This document shows positions 16,837 through 24,785 of a DNA stretch of 64,000 nt, piece by piece (position 1 is the stretch's first letter; each line of letters begins with the position of its first letter). The notes below the pieces were generated by a model, which had not been told where the DNA came from, did no database searches, and saw nothing but the letters and a program-made list of their open reading frames with translations. This DNA is from Agrobacterium vitis (GTDB lineage: Bacteria > Pseudomonadota > Alphaproteobacteria > Rhizobiales > Rhizobiaceae). The stretch spans positions 2,586,501 through 2,650,500 of the forward strand of contig NZ_AP023272.1 in NCBI RefSeq assembly GCF_013426735.1, written 5' to 3'. Both the position numbers and the translations under genes were made by a program.

Positions 16837-17390
16837 CCTTCACCCCCGCCGCGCAGCCACGCCTCGTACTCGCCAAACAGCGAGAGCCAGGCCGCTCTGA
16901 CACGGTCATCTTCATTGATCTGTTTTTTGCTGGTGATGCCGAGGCGGTCCTTGAGGGCCGCGTCGGCACTGTCTTTGTCGTCAACCACGCCGCCACCGCC
17001 GGTCTCGCTCAGAAACCGATGGAAGGCAGCGTGGGACAGCAGAATGGAGGCTTGCGCCGCGTGGTTCGGCTTGTGCTGTCGGGCCGCGGGCTGGCTATTG
17101 TGCGTCGCCAACTCACCCCGCAGATCGCGCACCGCAACCGCTGCCCGATCAACAAGACGGAGGAACAGGCGCAAATGATCGAGCGCCCCACAGATCAGGT
17201 CCCGTTCGTCATGCAAGGCGGCCGGGTGAATGGTGGCAATATGCACTTGCTCGCCCATCAGGCGATGCACGACCAGGCGCAACCCGCCCCGATCCGCTTC
17301 CAGCGTCCAGACATCATCATTCAGACGCTCAGCCGACCCCTTGAGCCGGTTCACCGTCGAGGCCTCACGTTGGCGGTTCACATCGTGCAT
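16833..17390 (-). CDS. Prophage early protein, unknown
   Basis: The 185-residue protein is polar and mostly helical. Notable segments are LIRGALDHLRLFLRLVD-like helices in the middle and a C-terminal half with SEYEAW-like aromatic residues (LFGEYEAWLRGGGEG end). A short glycine-rich turn (ETGGGGVVDDKDS) divides two regions. No motif is recognised. The stop overlaps the next gene start, placing it in the early operon before the replication gene. Confidence 0.6.
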   Translation of the reverse strand: MHDVNRQREASTVNRLKGSAERLNDDVWTLEADRGGLRLVVHRLMGEQVHIATIHPAALHDERDLICGALDHLRLFLRLVDRAAVAVRDLRGELATHNSQPAARQHKPNHAAQASILLSHAAFHRFLSETGGGGVVDDKDSADAALKDRLGITSKKQINEDDRVRAAWLSLFGEYEAWLRGGGEG

Positions 17391-17475
17391 GATGCGGCCA
17401 CCTTGTTCGCTGAGAAAATAAGGGAAAGCCCGGCAGAACCGGGCTTGGGAAACTTGACTGACGCAAAACCGGCCA

Positions 17476-17712
17476 TCAGTTCGCCCTCATCAGACGATCA
17501 AGATAGGCCTGACCGAGACCGGTCAGCAGCACCGTCTTGTGATCCTCGCGGATCAGCACATAGCCGCAGGCACGGCAATCATTCGCCAACAGCCGGTCAG
17601 GGCCATCAGGCACGATCAGTCGACCACCATGGATTTTGAGCTTGCGGAGGAAGCACCGAGCCCGCGCACTCAAGGGCCGCGCGAACAGCGGGGTCAAGGT
17701 TGCGTCGATCAT
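17476..17712 (-). CDS. Small prophage early protein, unknown
   Basis: The 78-residue basic protein begins MIDATLTPLFARPLSARARC and has a DCRACGYVLIREDHKTVLLT segment followed by a helix (GQAYLDRLMRAN). The layout of a short strand pair plus C-terminal helix resembles small winged-helix-like proteins, and the CRAC pair could bind metal, but this is only a visual impression. It is coupled to the upstream regulator by an ATGA overlap. Confidence 0.6.
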   Translation of the reverse strand: MIDATLTPLFARPLSARARCFLRKLKIHGGRLIVPDGPDRLLANDCRACGYVLIREDHKTVLLTGLGQAYLDRLMRAN

Positions 17713-18206
17713 GGCTGATCTCCCACAACCCGCAAGCCGAGCTTATCGCCGCCCCTAGCCTTCACACCGGCCAGCGCCTTGCGAAGTGCTGCAAGACCGA
17801 CTTCCAATTCCGCTGCATCCCTGTCCATCTTGGTGGCTTCCGCAGGTGTCACCACCATGTCGGAGATCGCCACCGCGCCACCGGAAATCAGATCGCCAGC
17901 CCGGCGCACCATCTCCGAATAGGCAACGACGACACCCTGATCCACAGCCTTGTCGCTTGCCGGGTCGGTCAACCGCCGCCCGCTCAGTTCCGCCATCGCC
18001 GAGGTCACGACTGGAACCCCGCATTCGCTCTCCAGAGCATAGACAACCGAAATCGGCATCAGGTCCGTATCACGCGGATTGTTCATCCGGCCGATATGAC
18101 TGGGGGAGACAGACGAGATCTCAGACGCCCGCTCGATACCGCCAACCAGCCTAATCAGGTCGCGTTGCGCCGCTTTGATGCGATGAAACCAAGCGCTTGT
18201 GTGCAT
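17709..18206 (-). CDS. Possible CII-like prophage regulator
   Basis: The product has 165 residues from ATG 18206, which has GGAAAGG nine bases upstream; the frame is open further but without a ribosome site. A helix-turn-helix-like segment GGIERASEISSVSPSHIGRM lies near residues 20-40, and the rest is helical with conserved-looking SGGAVAISDMVVTPAEATKM. It is the second gene in the leftward early operon after the Cro-like gene, where lambda places cII. The regulatory role is inferred from position and the HTH-like segment. Confidence 0.55.
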   Translation of the reverse strand: MHTSAWFHRIKAAQRDLIRLVGGIERASEISSVSPSHIGRMNNPRDTDLMPISVVYALESECGVPVVTSAMAELSGRRLTDPASDKAVDQGVVVAYSEMVRRAGDLISGGAVAISDMVVTPAEATKMDRDAAELEVGLAALRKALAGVKARGGDKLGLRVVGDQP

Positions 18207-18296
18207 AAGACAAAACCTTTCCCGCGCCGGGAAATCTCCGGCGTTTTTCCCGTGGTGGGAATTGATCAAAAATGTGAGGAATGGGCCGTCAGATAC

Positions 18297-18554
18297 TCAG
18301 GGAGGACCGCATGCATGCAGCGAATGAACTGGCGATTTACCCTCTACCATCGCACCAATTTCGGGGAATGGACCATATATGTCAGGGCGCAGCTCATGGC
18401 GGCTTATACGGGTCACTTTTTCGACCAACAGGACACGTCTTGCCGGAACGCGGCGCCACTGAGAAACCGCCTGAGGGCTAATGCCCCCCAGCGCATGAGC
18501 CAGAAGTGTAGGACCACCACCCACAATTATTGCTTGTTTGCACACATCTTCCAT
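18297..18554 (-). CDS. YdaS/Cro-like prophage repressor
   Basis: The product has 85 residues from ATG 18554; an in-frame upstream ATG at 18590 lies inside the operator region. The N-terminal domain (AIIVGGGPTLLAHALGGISP, then QAVSQWRRVPARRVLLVEKV) is the YdaS/Cro helix-turn-helix pattern with the SQW(R) motif at the end of the recognition helix. It is the first leftward gene and faces the CI-like repressor across three operators. No Shine-Dalgarno sequence precedes the ATG, and a TATGCT lies 12 bases upstream, so the message may be nearly leaderless. Confidence 0.85.
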   Translation of the reverse strand: MEDVCKQAIIVGGGPTLLAHALGGISPQAVSQWRRVPARRVLLVEKVTRISRHELRPDIYGPFPEIGAMVEGKSPVHSLHACGPP

Positions 18555-18562
18555 ACATAAAT

Positions 18563-18620
18563 TGAAAGCATAGCTTTCATAAAAATGCAAGCATTTCTTT
18601 CGATGAAAGTTTCTCTTTCA
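18563..18620. promoter_or_regulatory. Three 17-bp repressor operators between cro and CI-like genes
   Basis: Three related palindromes lie in the divergent promoter region: O1 at 18563-18579 (TGAAAGC-ATA-GCTTTCA, perfect arms), O2 at 18586-18602 (TGCAAGC-ATT-TCTTTCG, degenerate) and O3 at 18604-18620 (TGAAAGT-TTC-TCTTTCA). Centres are 23 and 18 bp apart. O1 covers the likely leftward cro promoter and O3 abuts the repressor start. The layout is that of the lambda right operator. Confidence 0.85.
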
Positions 18621-19435
18621 TGAGGCATATTCTCGATATGATGATGATCGCACGAAAAATCGACGAGGAACGCGGCCAACGCATCAAAGAGGTGCGGACC
18701 AAGATCCTGAAACTTCGCTCTCAGGAAGAGCTCGCGCAGCTTCTCAGTGAGCATGGGCGCCCGGTGACGCGTGGCGCAGTTGGAAATTGGGAGCGTGGCG
18801 CTGAGGTCGGGATAGAAAGTTTGAAAGCGCTGTGCGAGCTCGCGAACGTAGACCTTGATTGGCTGGCATTTAACCGCGCACCCAAAATAGGAAATCTGAT
18901 CTCCTCCTTTGACCCAGACCAACACGAGCCGGCCGACGTCGGGTCGGAAAGCGACAGTCGCGAAAGCTGGATTCCCCAAATTGAGGGTGCAGTACCGGAG
19001 CTGGATGTACGTCTTGGGGCAGGTAACGGAACAATCGGAGAATTAATTAACGTGCCTTTCGCAAATGGTAGCGTTTCCGCGCACAAAGTAATTGCAGAGT
19101 GGGTGTTACCCGAAAACTATCTCAGGCACGAGGCGAAAGCCTCCCCCTCTCACACGGTCATTTTTGAGGTCATTGGGGACAGCATGCAGCCGTCTTTCCA
19201 CCCTGGTGACCGAGTGCTTATCGATCTTTCGCAAAACCAATTTTCGGTTGATGCCGTATACGCAATCAGCGATGGCTTTGCGGAGCCACAAATTAAGAGA
19301 TTGCAACGGGTACCATTTTCAAATCCCACTGAGGTACGAATCATATCTGACAACCCTGCGCTTGAAACATTCACAGTTCAGCTCGATCGCCTAACAATCA
19401 TCGGGCGCGTTTGTGGGCACATCGCACGAAAATAG
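18620..19435 (+). CDS. LexA/CI-like prophage repressor with S24 peptidase domain
   Basis: The protein has 271 residues from ATG 18620, or 265 from ATG 18638. An XRE-type HTH (residues about 20-75, EELAQLLSEHGRPVTRGAVG with NWERG) is followed by a polar linker and an S24 peptidase domain with Ser188 in IGDSMQPSFHPGD and Lys226 in QIKRLQR. These are the dyad residues for RecA-stimulated self-cleavage. It should hold the prophage silent by binding the 17-bp operators on both sides. It ends in a clear terminator. The start is uncertain because O3 touches the first ATG. Confidence 0.9.
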   Translation: MRHILDMMMIARKIDEERGQRIKEVRTKILKLRSQEELAQLLSEHGRPVTRGAVGNWERGAEVGIESLKALCELANVDLDWLAFNRAPKIGNLISSFDPDQHEPADVGSESDSRESWIPQIEGAVPELDVRLGAGNGTIGELINVPFANGSVSAHKVIAEWVLPENYLRHEAKASPSHTVIFEVIGDSMQPSFHPGDRVLIDLSQNQFSVDAVYAISDGFAEPQIKRLQRVPFSNPTEVRIISDNPALETFTVQLDRLTIIGRVCGHIARK

Positions 19436-19465
19436 CTTCTGCGCTGATGTGCACCATCCAATATC

Positions 19466-19488
19466 AAGGCCCCTAAAGGGCCTTTTTC
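19466..19488 (+). terminator. Terminator of the CI-like repressor gene
   Basis: An AGGCCC-ctaaa-GGGCCT hairpin is followed by TTTTTC, about 30 bp after the repressor stop. It separates the repressor transcript from the integrase operon promoter region. Confidence 0.85.
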
Positions 19489-19553
19489 TATGTCCTTACA
19501 ACGGACCGAACGAGCCAATAGCCGAACAGCTCAATATCAATCTTGACACAAAA

Positions 19554-19604
19554 TGAAAGCATATCTTTCAAAACGCTTGCGCTGTTATGAAAGTTCTGCT
19601 TTCA
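19554..19604. promoter_or_regulatory. Two repressor operators before the integrase operon
   Basis: Two 17-bp palindromes match those near cro: 19554-19570 (TGAAAGC-ATA-TCTTTCA) and 19588-19604 (TGAAAGT-TCT-GCTTTCA), 34 bp apart centre to centre. A TTGACA at 19543-19548 lies just before the first and may be the -35 of a rightward promoter; a -10 box is not clear. Binding here would let the CI-like repressor control integrase expression as a second operator region. Confidence 0.8.
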
Positions 19605-19718
19605 TATAACTCAGATTGGTTCTCTTCACCAAAAAATTTCAGACACCCCACACACAGCGCGACTTGGCAAAGCCGCGCAAGATCACCCGTGCCTTATGGC
19701 CGGAGGAAAGGAACAAGT

Positions 19719-19964
19719 ATGAGCATCAAACAATCAAGGCGAACCGACGTAGATAGCAGCGTAAAAAACTGCAAGCCGAAGCCTTCTACCGTCCCCAGCC
19801 GCGCCACCGCCGAGACTATCCCGCGTTTTCGAATGCGCACCAAGAACGGTGTCATGATCACCGTGCCGCACGTCACCGCGCATGTGAAAATGATCGCACA
19901 TGAACAGAGGCGCCGCAGAGTGATGGACTTCAAAAACGCACAGCCACAGACGCGGGAGAGATAA
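19719..19964 (+). CDS. Small prophage protein of integrase operon, unknown
   Basis: The product has 81 residues from ATG 19719, which has GGAGGAAAGG seven bases upstream; the frame is open further upstream but over operators. It is strongly basic, with a C-terminal helix (TAHVKMIAHEQRRRRVMDFK) and an RFRMRTKNGVMITVPHVTAH stretch before it. It lies one base before the next gene. A DNA-binding or excision accessory role is possible from charge and position, but there is no recognised motif. Confidence 0.65.
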   Translation: MSIKQSRRTDVDSSVKNCKPKPSTVPSRATAETIPRFRMRTKNGVMITVPHVTAHVKMIAHEQRRRRVMDFKNAQPQTRER

Positions 19965-19965
19965 A

Positions 19966-20172
19966 ATGCGGAAAGCTGATCAGACTCAGGGGATGCACCC
20001 CACTAAAAAGCGTGCCAGCGAGCACGCCATGGCGGCTGCCTTGAAGGCCGCCCGACGCGCAGGCCTCATGGTAGACCGCCTGCTTATCCAGGACGGCATG
20101 GTTGAGATACGATTTGGTGGCAGTGTTGAAAGCGATGCCGAACCAGCTTCTCTTGACCTCAAAGAATGGTAG
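19966..20172 (+). CDS. Small prophage protein upstream of integrase, unknown
   Basis: The 68-residue protein starts at ATG 19966 with GGGAGAG six bases upstream. It has an alanine-rich helix (EHAMAAALKAARRAGLMVDR) followed by a beta strand-like segment (LLIQDGMVEIRFGG) and acidic end. Small proteins of this kind are common before tyrosine integrases in rhizobial prophages. It ends six bases before the integrase start, so the two are co-translated. Confidence 0.65.
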   Translation: MRKADQTQGMHPTKKRASEHAMAAALKAARRAGLMVDRLLIQDGMVEIRFGGSVESDAEPASLDLKEW

Positions 20173-20178
20173 GACGTC

Positions 20179-21246
20179 ATGAAAGTCAGCTATCCCGGCC
20201 TTATCAAGGAAGATCTGCCTTCTGGCAATGTTCGTTACCGAGTCCGGGTGATTGGCAACCCGAAGCAGCGGATTCGCATTTTTTGCCTGCCAGGCGATGA
20301 AGACTTCAGCCGCCAATATACGCTTGCGCGCTATGGAGAACAGCCTGTGCCTTTGAAGAAGGCATCCGAGGTGGTCAAGCCCAGGTCTATTGGCTGGCTG
20401 GTGCACAGTTATTTTGAATACATGGAGCAAAGGGTAAAGGCCCGCCTCTCCAGCGCAAAAACGCTGAAGAAAAAACGAAACCTGCTGGCCCGGCTGATTG
20501 AGGACCCAGACCGGATCATGCTCATCCCGCAACCAAAGCTGATAGAAATGCAGGATAAAATGGCCAGTACGCCCGCCCAAGCGGACGCCTTCATCGAAGC
20601 AATCAGCGTCATGTATGAGTGGGCAATCAAGCGAGGCCACCTCAAAACCAATCCAGCCAAGGGAATTGACCGGATCTATAAAAAAGGCGACGGGGCAACG
20701 CCTTGGAAATCCGCTGATGTGAAACGCTTCTTTGCCCACCACAAGCTGGGCTCAAAGCCTTTCATTGCAATGTCCATTCTCCTTTGGACGGGTTGCCGCA
20801 TCGAAGACCTCACTTTCCTAGGCCCAAGGCATGAGTGCATTTTGGACGGACTGGAAGCGCTACGATGGGTTCCAGCAAAGAAGGGCTCATCCGAAGTCAC
20901 CATCCCATTGTTGAAACCATTGAAAGCAGCAATCCATAGCCAGGGAACAATAGCTGAAACCTACCTCGTGGCACGTGGTAACAGGCCCTTTGCCAGCGGT
21001 GATTCCATGTCAGCAATGTTCAAGCGCTGGTGCATTGACGCAGGTTTGAATCATCTCTCTGCTCACGGTGTGCGCAAAGGCCTGGCCGAGTTGCTGGCAG
21101 AACAGGGATGCAGCCAATATGAAATAATGGCCATTCTCGGCCACTCAGAAGCCAAGACAAGTGAGGTTTACACGCGCCGCGTCGAGCGCTGGAAGCTCGC
21201 GCAGCAGGCCATGGACCGGCTTGATGCATCCGAGGCTTGGCGGTAA
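20179..21246 (+). CDS. Tyrosine-type phage integrase
   Basis: The 355-residue recombinase integrates and excises the prophage. All catalytic residues are visible: Arg207 in TGCRIEDL, His296 and Arg299 in SAHGVRKG, His322 in ILGHSEA and the nucleophile Tyr331 in SEVYTRR. An SAM-like core-binding domain spans about residues 70-165 (YFEYMEQRVKARLSSAKTLK). It is the last gene of a three-gene operon and the only large gene near the right end. The nearest tRNA is tRNA-Leu, 1.1 kb downstream. Confidence 0.95.
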   Translation: MKVSYPGLIKEDLPSGNVRYRVRVIGNPKQRIRIFCLPGDEDFSRQYTLARYGEQPVPLKKASEVVKPRSIGWLVHSYFEYMEQRVKARLSSAKTLKKKRNLLARLIEDPDRIMLIPQPKLIEMQDKMASTPAQADAFIEAISVMYEWAIKRGHLKTNPAKGIDRIYKKGDGATPWKSADVKRFFAHHKLGSKPFIAMSILLWTGCRIEDLTFLGPRHECILDGLEALRWVPAKKGSSEVTIPLLKPLKAAIHSQGTIAETYLVARGNRPFASGDSMSAMFKRWCIDAGLNHLSAHGVRKGLAELLAEQGCSQYEIMAILGHSEAKTSEVYTRRVERWKLAQQAMDRLDASEAWR

Positions 21247-21275
21247 CTTCCTCCCTAATACGAATCCGCAATTAC

Positions 21276-22127
21276 TCAACCTTCTAGCGCAAACTTGCGT
21301 GCCAAACGCTCAAGTATCAGGCCGAAACATACACTGCCGATAGCAAAACCAATGAGATATTGTTTATCAACATACTCAGTCGGATAACCTAGATAGTACG
21401 CCGATCTTACCCATTCAACCGCCTGAAAAACAGGATTCCATGAACACCCATATAGAGCCTGCTGTGGAAATGTATGGAGATAAATTGGCGCACCTGAAGT
21501 CAAATAAAATATTACCATTGAAAACCCATAAATCATTGGAAAAATGGGAACAATTGCAGAAATAACGCTCGCCGTTATTCCGAATCCAATTGATAAAATC
21601 ACGGTAAAGAAGAAGGCAGTCAACGCCTCAGATGGGTAGGCCGGCACAGGATTAGTTCCTGTAAAAACCAAATAAAAATATATCAGCATAAACGCAATAA
21701 CTATACCAATAAATTCAAGAAATGCACGGGCCAACACGATATCAAGCAGGCGCACAACAGGAAAAGCCATCATAGATTTATTTGCAACCAATGATATAGA
21801 CATAAAGCGAGAAACATACATAAATGTCATAACGGGCAGCAGACCCGTCGCAAAGAACAACTGAAGATCATCGCCGAATTCAGAGGTTTTTCCAGTTACG
21901 TGATAAACACCCAGAAGCAAAAGAATATGTGCTACCGGAAATAGCGGCACAATCAAGAACCCTAAACCGTGGTTGAAGTAACGGCTTCGAATGTCGCGCA
22001 TGATCACCGCGTGCATAACATTGAACTTTTCATTCAACGCGTGCTTGACCGTAATTTCAGAAGAAGCGTCTTTTTTCCTTAGGGCTCGAGCGGAAGTTTC
22101 TGTCACGGTCGCTTTCCAATTTTTCAA
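21276..22127 (-). CDS. Orphan ABC-2 type permease, KpsM-like polysaccharide exporter subunit
   Basis: The frame gives 283 residues from a TTG at 22127, or 246 from ATG 22016. It has about six membrane helices with the ABC-2 family start (HAVIMRDIRSRYFNHGLGFL), a LLPVMTFMYVSRFMSISLVA segment and a C-terminal NPVFQAVEWVRSAYYLGYP motif, matching permeases that export capsule or polyol-phosphate polymers. No ATPase partner is adjacent. The DNA is clearly AT-richer than its neighbours. It lies between the integrase and tRNA-Leu, so it may be prophage cargo or an island remnant. The start codon is unsure. Confidence 0.85.
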   Translation of the reverse strand: MKNWKATVTETSARALRKKDASSEITVKHALNEKFNVMHAVIMRDIRSRYFNHGLGFLIVPLFPVAHILLLLGVYHVTGKTSEFGDDLQLFFATGLLPVMTFMYVSRFMSISLVANKSMMAFPVVRLLDIVLARAFLEFIGIVIAFMLIYFYLVFTGTNPVPAYPSEALTAFFFTVILSIGFGITASVISAIVPIFPMIYGFSMVIFYLTSGAPIYLHTFPQQALYGCSWNPVFQAVEWVRSAYYLGYPTEYVDKQYLIGFAIGSVCFGLILERLARKFALEG

Positions 22128-22328
22128 TTGTCGATTTATAAATCAAAAATCCGGCTTTTCCGAGTCCGCGGCGTCGAACAGACAAAGTGCAAACGCAAGC
22201 ACGCCGCAACCGAGATTTATATACCTTGGGGTAGAGCGCCGGAAGCCTGCACAATAAGCAATGGTCCGGCTTGATGTGTCCCACGCATGGTTTTGACGTG
22301 GGACACATCAAAACTTAACCCGTTGAAC

Positions 22329-22359
22329 AAAAAAGAAAAACCCGGCCTAAAGCCGGGTT
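22329..22359 (-). terminator. Terminator of tRNA-Leu
   Basis: On the minus strand an AACCCGGC-tttag-GCCGGGTT hairpin (22339-22359) is followed by TTTTTCTTTTTTG. It lies three bases past the tRNA CCA end, so it ends the tRNA transcript. Confidence 0.85.
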
Positions 22360-22361
22360 CT

Positions 22362-22446
22362 TGGTGCGGTCGAGAAGACTCGAACTTCCACGGGTTGCCC
22401 CACAGCGACCTCAACGCTGCGCGTCTACCAATTCCGCCACGACCGC
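22362..22446 (-). tRNA. tRNA-Leu (anticodon GAG)
   Basis: Read on the minus strand the 85-nt gene starts GCGGTCGTGGCGGAATTGG and ends with an encoded CCA. The acceptor arms pair (GCGGTCG with CGACCGC), the long variable arm of a type II tRNA is present, the anticodon loop is CGTTGAGGTCG-like with anticodon GAG, and the T arm is GTTCGAGTC. Its 3' end faces the prophage integrase, so it is a candidate attachment site. Confidence 0.95.
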
Positions 22447-22615
22447 ATCGTGGTAGAGTGCCGACTTGCATCGACGGGCTGCATCTAGCAAATGCATCGG
22501 GGGTACACAAGGGCGGCTTGCAACATTTTTATGAAATCGCTCCACGGCATTGAATTGTCTGTTGAAAACTCGCTCCAGCAGGGCCAAATGCAGGGTGAAA
22601 TGCGGCGCGCTGCTG

Positions 22616-22649
22616 GAATGAACCTTATAAGCAGAATGAACCTTATAAG
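22616..22649. repeat. Tandem 16-bp direct repeat upstream of tRNA-Leu
   Basis: GAATGAACCTTATAAG occurs exactly at 22616-22631 and again at 22634-22649, with an 18-bp period. It lies in the roughly 500-bp gene-free stretch between tRNA-Leu and lipB (22447-22942). No gene is supported there; a short frame over the tRNA is only the tRNA read as protein. Confidence 0.8.
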
Positions 22650-22796
22650 ATTGAGTCATTGGAGATCACCGCTCATGCTCCCTTGCCGGTATAATCAAGG
22701 CGAGAAGGCGCGCACATCTTCTCCTTAACCTTATCTGGTTCGCGCAACGGTCGAACGTCAGCATGTGCGCCGTTTAACGACGTTGCCGTTTCACCA

Positions 22797-22841
22797 TTGC
22801 ATAATTCTTTCAGCCGAAATCGGCGTAAGAAAATTATGCAA
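22797..22841. repeat. Long interrupted palindrome upstream of lipB
   Basis: TTGCATAATT (22797-22806) is the exact inverse of AATTATGCAA (22832-22841), and the inner part pairs further (AGCCGA with TCGGC). The 45-bp structure has no T-run, so it is not a simple terminator. It lies about 100 bp before lipB and may be an intergenic repeat or a regulator site. Confidence 0.7.
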
Positions 22842-22942
22842 CAAACTTAAAGTGTTATACCGCCGACCCATATATGAGGCGCGGCGCTATAAACCAACCA
22901 CACGATGGCGACAGCCAATTGTACCCTTAAGGATAGTGTCTC

Positions 22943-23674
22943 ATGCTTCGTTCCGATCTCGACAAGTCTATGCTTGCCAGCCCTGGCAATGCGCCGATCC
23001 GGTGGCGGGTCAGCGAGGGACTTGTAGGCTATGAGGATGCGTTGCGCGTGATGGAAGACGAAGTAGCAGCCATTGCCGACGGCACCACAGACGAGCTGAT
23101 CTGGCTGCTGGAACATCCGCCGATCTACACGGCAGGCACCAGTGCCAATCCGAAGGATTTGATCGATACGCAACGCTTTCCGGTTTTCGCTACCGGACGT
23201 GGTGGTGAATATACCTATCACGGACCGGGCCAGCGTGTCGTCTATGTCATGCTGGATTTGAAGCGTCGCCGCCAGGACGTACGAGCCTATGTCGCCGCCC
23301 TTGAGGACGTTATTATCAAAACACTGGATATGATGAATATTCGCGGCGAGCGGCGAGAAGATCGGGTCGGGGTCTGGGTTCGCCGGCCAGATAAGGCACC
23401 TCTACCGGACGGTAGCGTTACTGAAGACAAAATCGCCGCTCTCGGCATTCGTCTGCGACGCTGGGTCAGTTTTCACGGCCTGTCTTTAAATGTCGAGCCA
23501 GACCTGTCTCATTTCAGCGGTATCGTACCCTGTGGCATCTCTGCCTATGGCGTCACTAGCCTTGTCGATCTCGGTCTGCCTGTGACGATGGCCGATGTCG
23601 ATATTCATCTCAAAGAAGCATTTGAAACGGTGTTCGGCCCGACAGTGGCCGACCAGTATATAAAGCCGCGGTAA
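22943..23674 (+). CDS. lipB: Octanoyl-[acyl-carrier protein] transferase
   Basis: The 243-residue enzyme moves octanoate from acyl carrier protein to lipoyl domains of 2-oxoacid dehydrogenases, the first step of de novo lipoylation. Catalytic residues are Cys197 in IVPCGIS and Lys163 in [20 protein letters not shown] near residue 86 is the family signature. The length is normal. It is a single plus-strand gene, convergent with the small HTH gene after it. Upstream is a 500-bp gene-free stretch with repeats. Confidence 0.96.
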   Translation: MLRSDLDKSMLASPGNAPIRWRVSEGLVGYEDALRVMEDEVAAIADGTTDELIWLLEHPPIYTAGTSANPKDLIDTQRFPVFATGRGGEYTYHGPGQRVVYVMLDLKRRRQDVRAYVAALEDVIIKTLDMMNIRGERREDRVGVWVRRPDKAPLPDGSVTEDKIAALGIRLRRWVSFHGLSLNVEPDLSHFSGIVPCGISAYGVTSLVDLGLPVTMADVDIHLKEAFETVFGPTVADQYIKPR

Positions 23675-23695
23675 TTGGCGCCTGAAAGGCACCCA

Positions 23696-24100
23696 TCACC
23701 GGCTGGACCGCTGCTCCAAATCGCCAATCCTGCGGTGCAGGATTTCGATCATGCTGCCGGTTTCCTGATACATATGGGTCAAACGGTCAAGCTCGCGGCG
23801 CATGACTAAAAGCATGTCGTCCTCGGCATCGCCGCCATTGTCCTCTTCGTCTGGACCGCGCCCGTTGCCTGTCATCAGCCATTGGCGGCAAACGCCAAGA
23901 CTATCGGCAACCAATCCAAGACTTCTGGCATCGGCTTCACTGCGATCCGCCTCCCATGAGCGCAATTTCGCAACCGGCACACCCGCGATCGAGGCCAAAT
24001 CCGCGAGATCCATGCCTGCGCAATCCCGCGCAGTTGCAAGTCGCCCACCCAAGGTATCGTCATTCACATTCAGTAGCCGGTTAATATCGTAAAGCCCCAT
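23696..24100 (-). CDS. Small XRE-family HTH protein
   Basis: The protein has 134 residues from ATG 24100 (GGAG ten bases upstream). Residues about 15-70 are an XRE helix-turn-helix (LGGRLATARDCAGMDLADLA, SIAGVPVAKLRSWEADRSEA) and the C-terminus is a coiled-coil-like helix with DMLLVMRRELDRLTHMY, suggesting a dimer. The frame continues open 400 bp upstream, but that part does not look like protein. Similar short regulators with an acidic linker are common in Rhizobiaceae. The target is unknown. Confidence 0.8.
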   Translation of the reverse strand: MGLYDINRLLNVNDDTLGGRLATARDCAGMDLADLASIAGVPVAKLRSWEADRSEADARSLGLVADSLGVCRQWLMTGNGRGPDEEDNGGDAEDDMLLVMRRELDRLTHMYQETGSMIEILHRRIGDLEQRSSR

Positions 24101-24785
24101 AATACGATCTCCGTGAAAAAAACGCCGATGATTCCCAGCCACCCGGCATTCCCTTGACCGCCTCTCGCCAAAGGCCCACGCCTTCGACAAATTTTTTACC
24201 CGGATGATTGCCAGCTTAAAATAGATCCAGATCGAAATCCGTCTGCAGCGCATCCGGGTTAAAAATACGCGCCCATCTGATTGCCACGCCGTTGAACCGT
24301 TTAAAACCGCAACAGAAATGTTCGCCATCTCAATTGGTTCCACGCCGCAGAAAAAATTATCCTGACGTCGCAAATTACGAAAATTGAAACTGTGCCGCAA
24401 TGGCGCCTCACGACAAAATTCGTTTTCACGACTGTCATATTTAAATACCAGCCAGCAGACCCTCGGCCAAACGCTCGGTAATTCGACATTAATCCTTGAA
24501 AAAGACAATATTTTTCAATGGGAAAACAATGAATTGAATTCCATGGAGTAAACTGATCGGACCCGACGTATCCTTATCGGCTTCTGTCGACAGGACTTAA
24601 GGGTGCGTTAACGAACCAAATAAGCAACGCTCCAAAATGATCCATTTTTATCCTAATGGAAATTGAATGTCTTTTTTTGAGGCAGCCAAGCCAAGGCGAA
24701 TCGACACCAACCAACAGACGCCTGCAACGCTTTTCTGTTTGGATTATTTTTGTGAATGATGGTGCGCACGATAAGCCGCTTCATA
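24101..24785. other. Gene-free stretch between HTH gene and tandem repeat
   Basis: About 685 bp hold no convincing coding frame. The minus-strand extension of the HTH frame into 24101-24508 lacks protein-like composition and a ribosome site. The region is of mixed base composition, and a degenerate first copy of the 55-bp repeat unit may begin near 24770. It is probably the promoter of the HTH gene plus repeat-flanking DNA. Confidence 0.6.

Larger units (their letters stand above)
1..21246. mobile_element. HK97-like prophage, left end outside the window
   Basis: The segment runs from tail genes at the left edge to a tyrosine integrase at 20179-21246. It holds, in canonical order, integrase, CI-like repressor, Cro-like repressor, replication-type protein, NusG paralogue, HNH, terminase S and L, portal, prohead protease, HK97-fold capsid, head-tail connector and adaptor, tail tube, tail chaperone and tape measure. 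All structural genes are on the minus strand with many 4-bp start/stop overlaps. No structural gene looks broken in the visible part, so the element may be intact. The true right boundary could be the tRNA-Leu at 22362-22446, about 1.1 kb past the integrase. Lysis and host-specificity genes would be expected left of position 1. Confidence 0.93.

Noticed and set aside
19543..19572. Complete sigma-70 promoter for the integrase operon
   Set aside because: A TTGACA is present, but no convincing -10 box lies at 16-18 bp, so only the operators are reported.
22411..22659. 82-codon minus-strand frame over tRNA-Leu
   Set aside because: Its C-terminus is the tRNA gene read as protein, and no start signal is present.
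24101..24508. Upstream extension of the small HTH gene to 270 codons
   Set aside because: The added part is not protein-like, and ATG 24100 has its own ribosome site and begins the conserved part.
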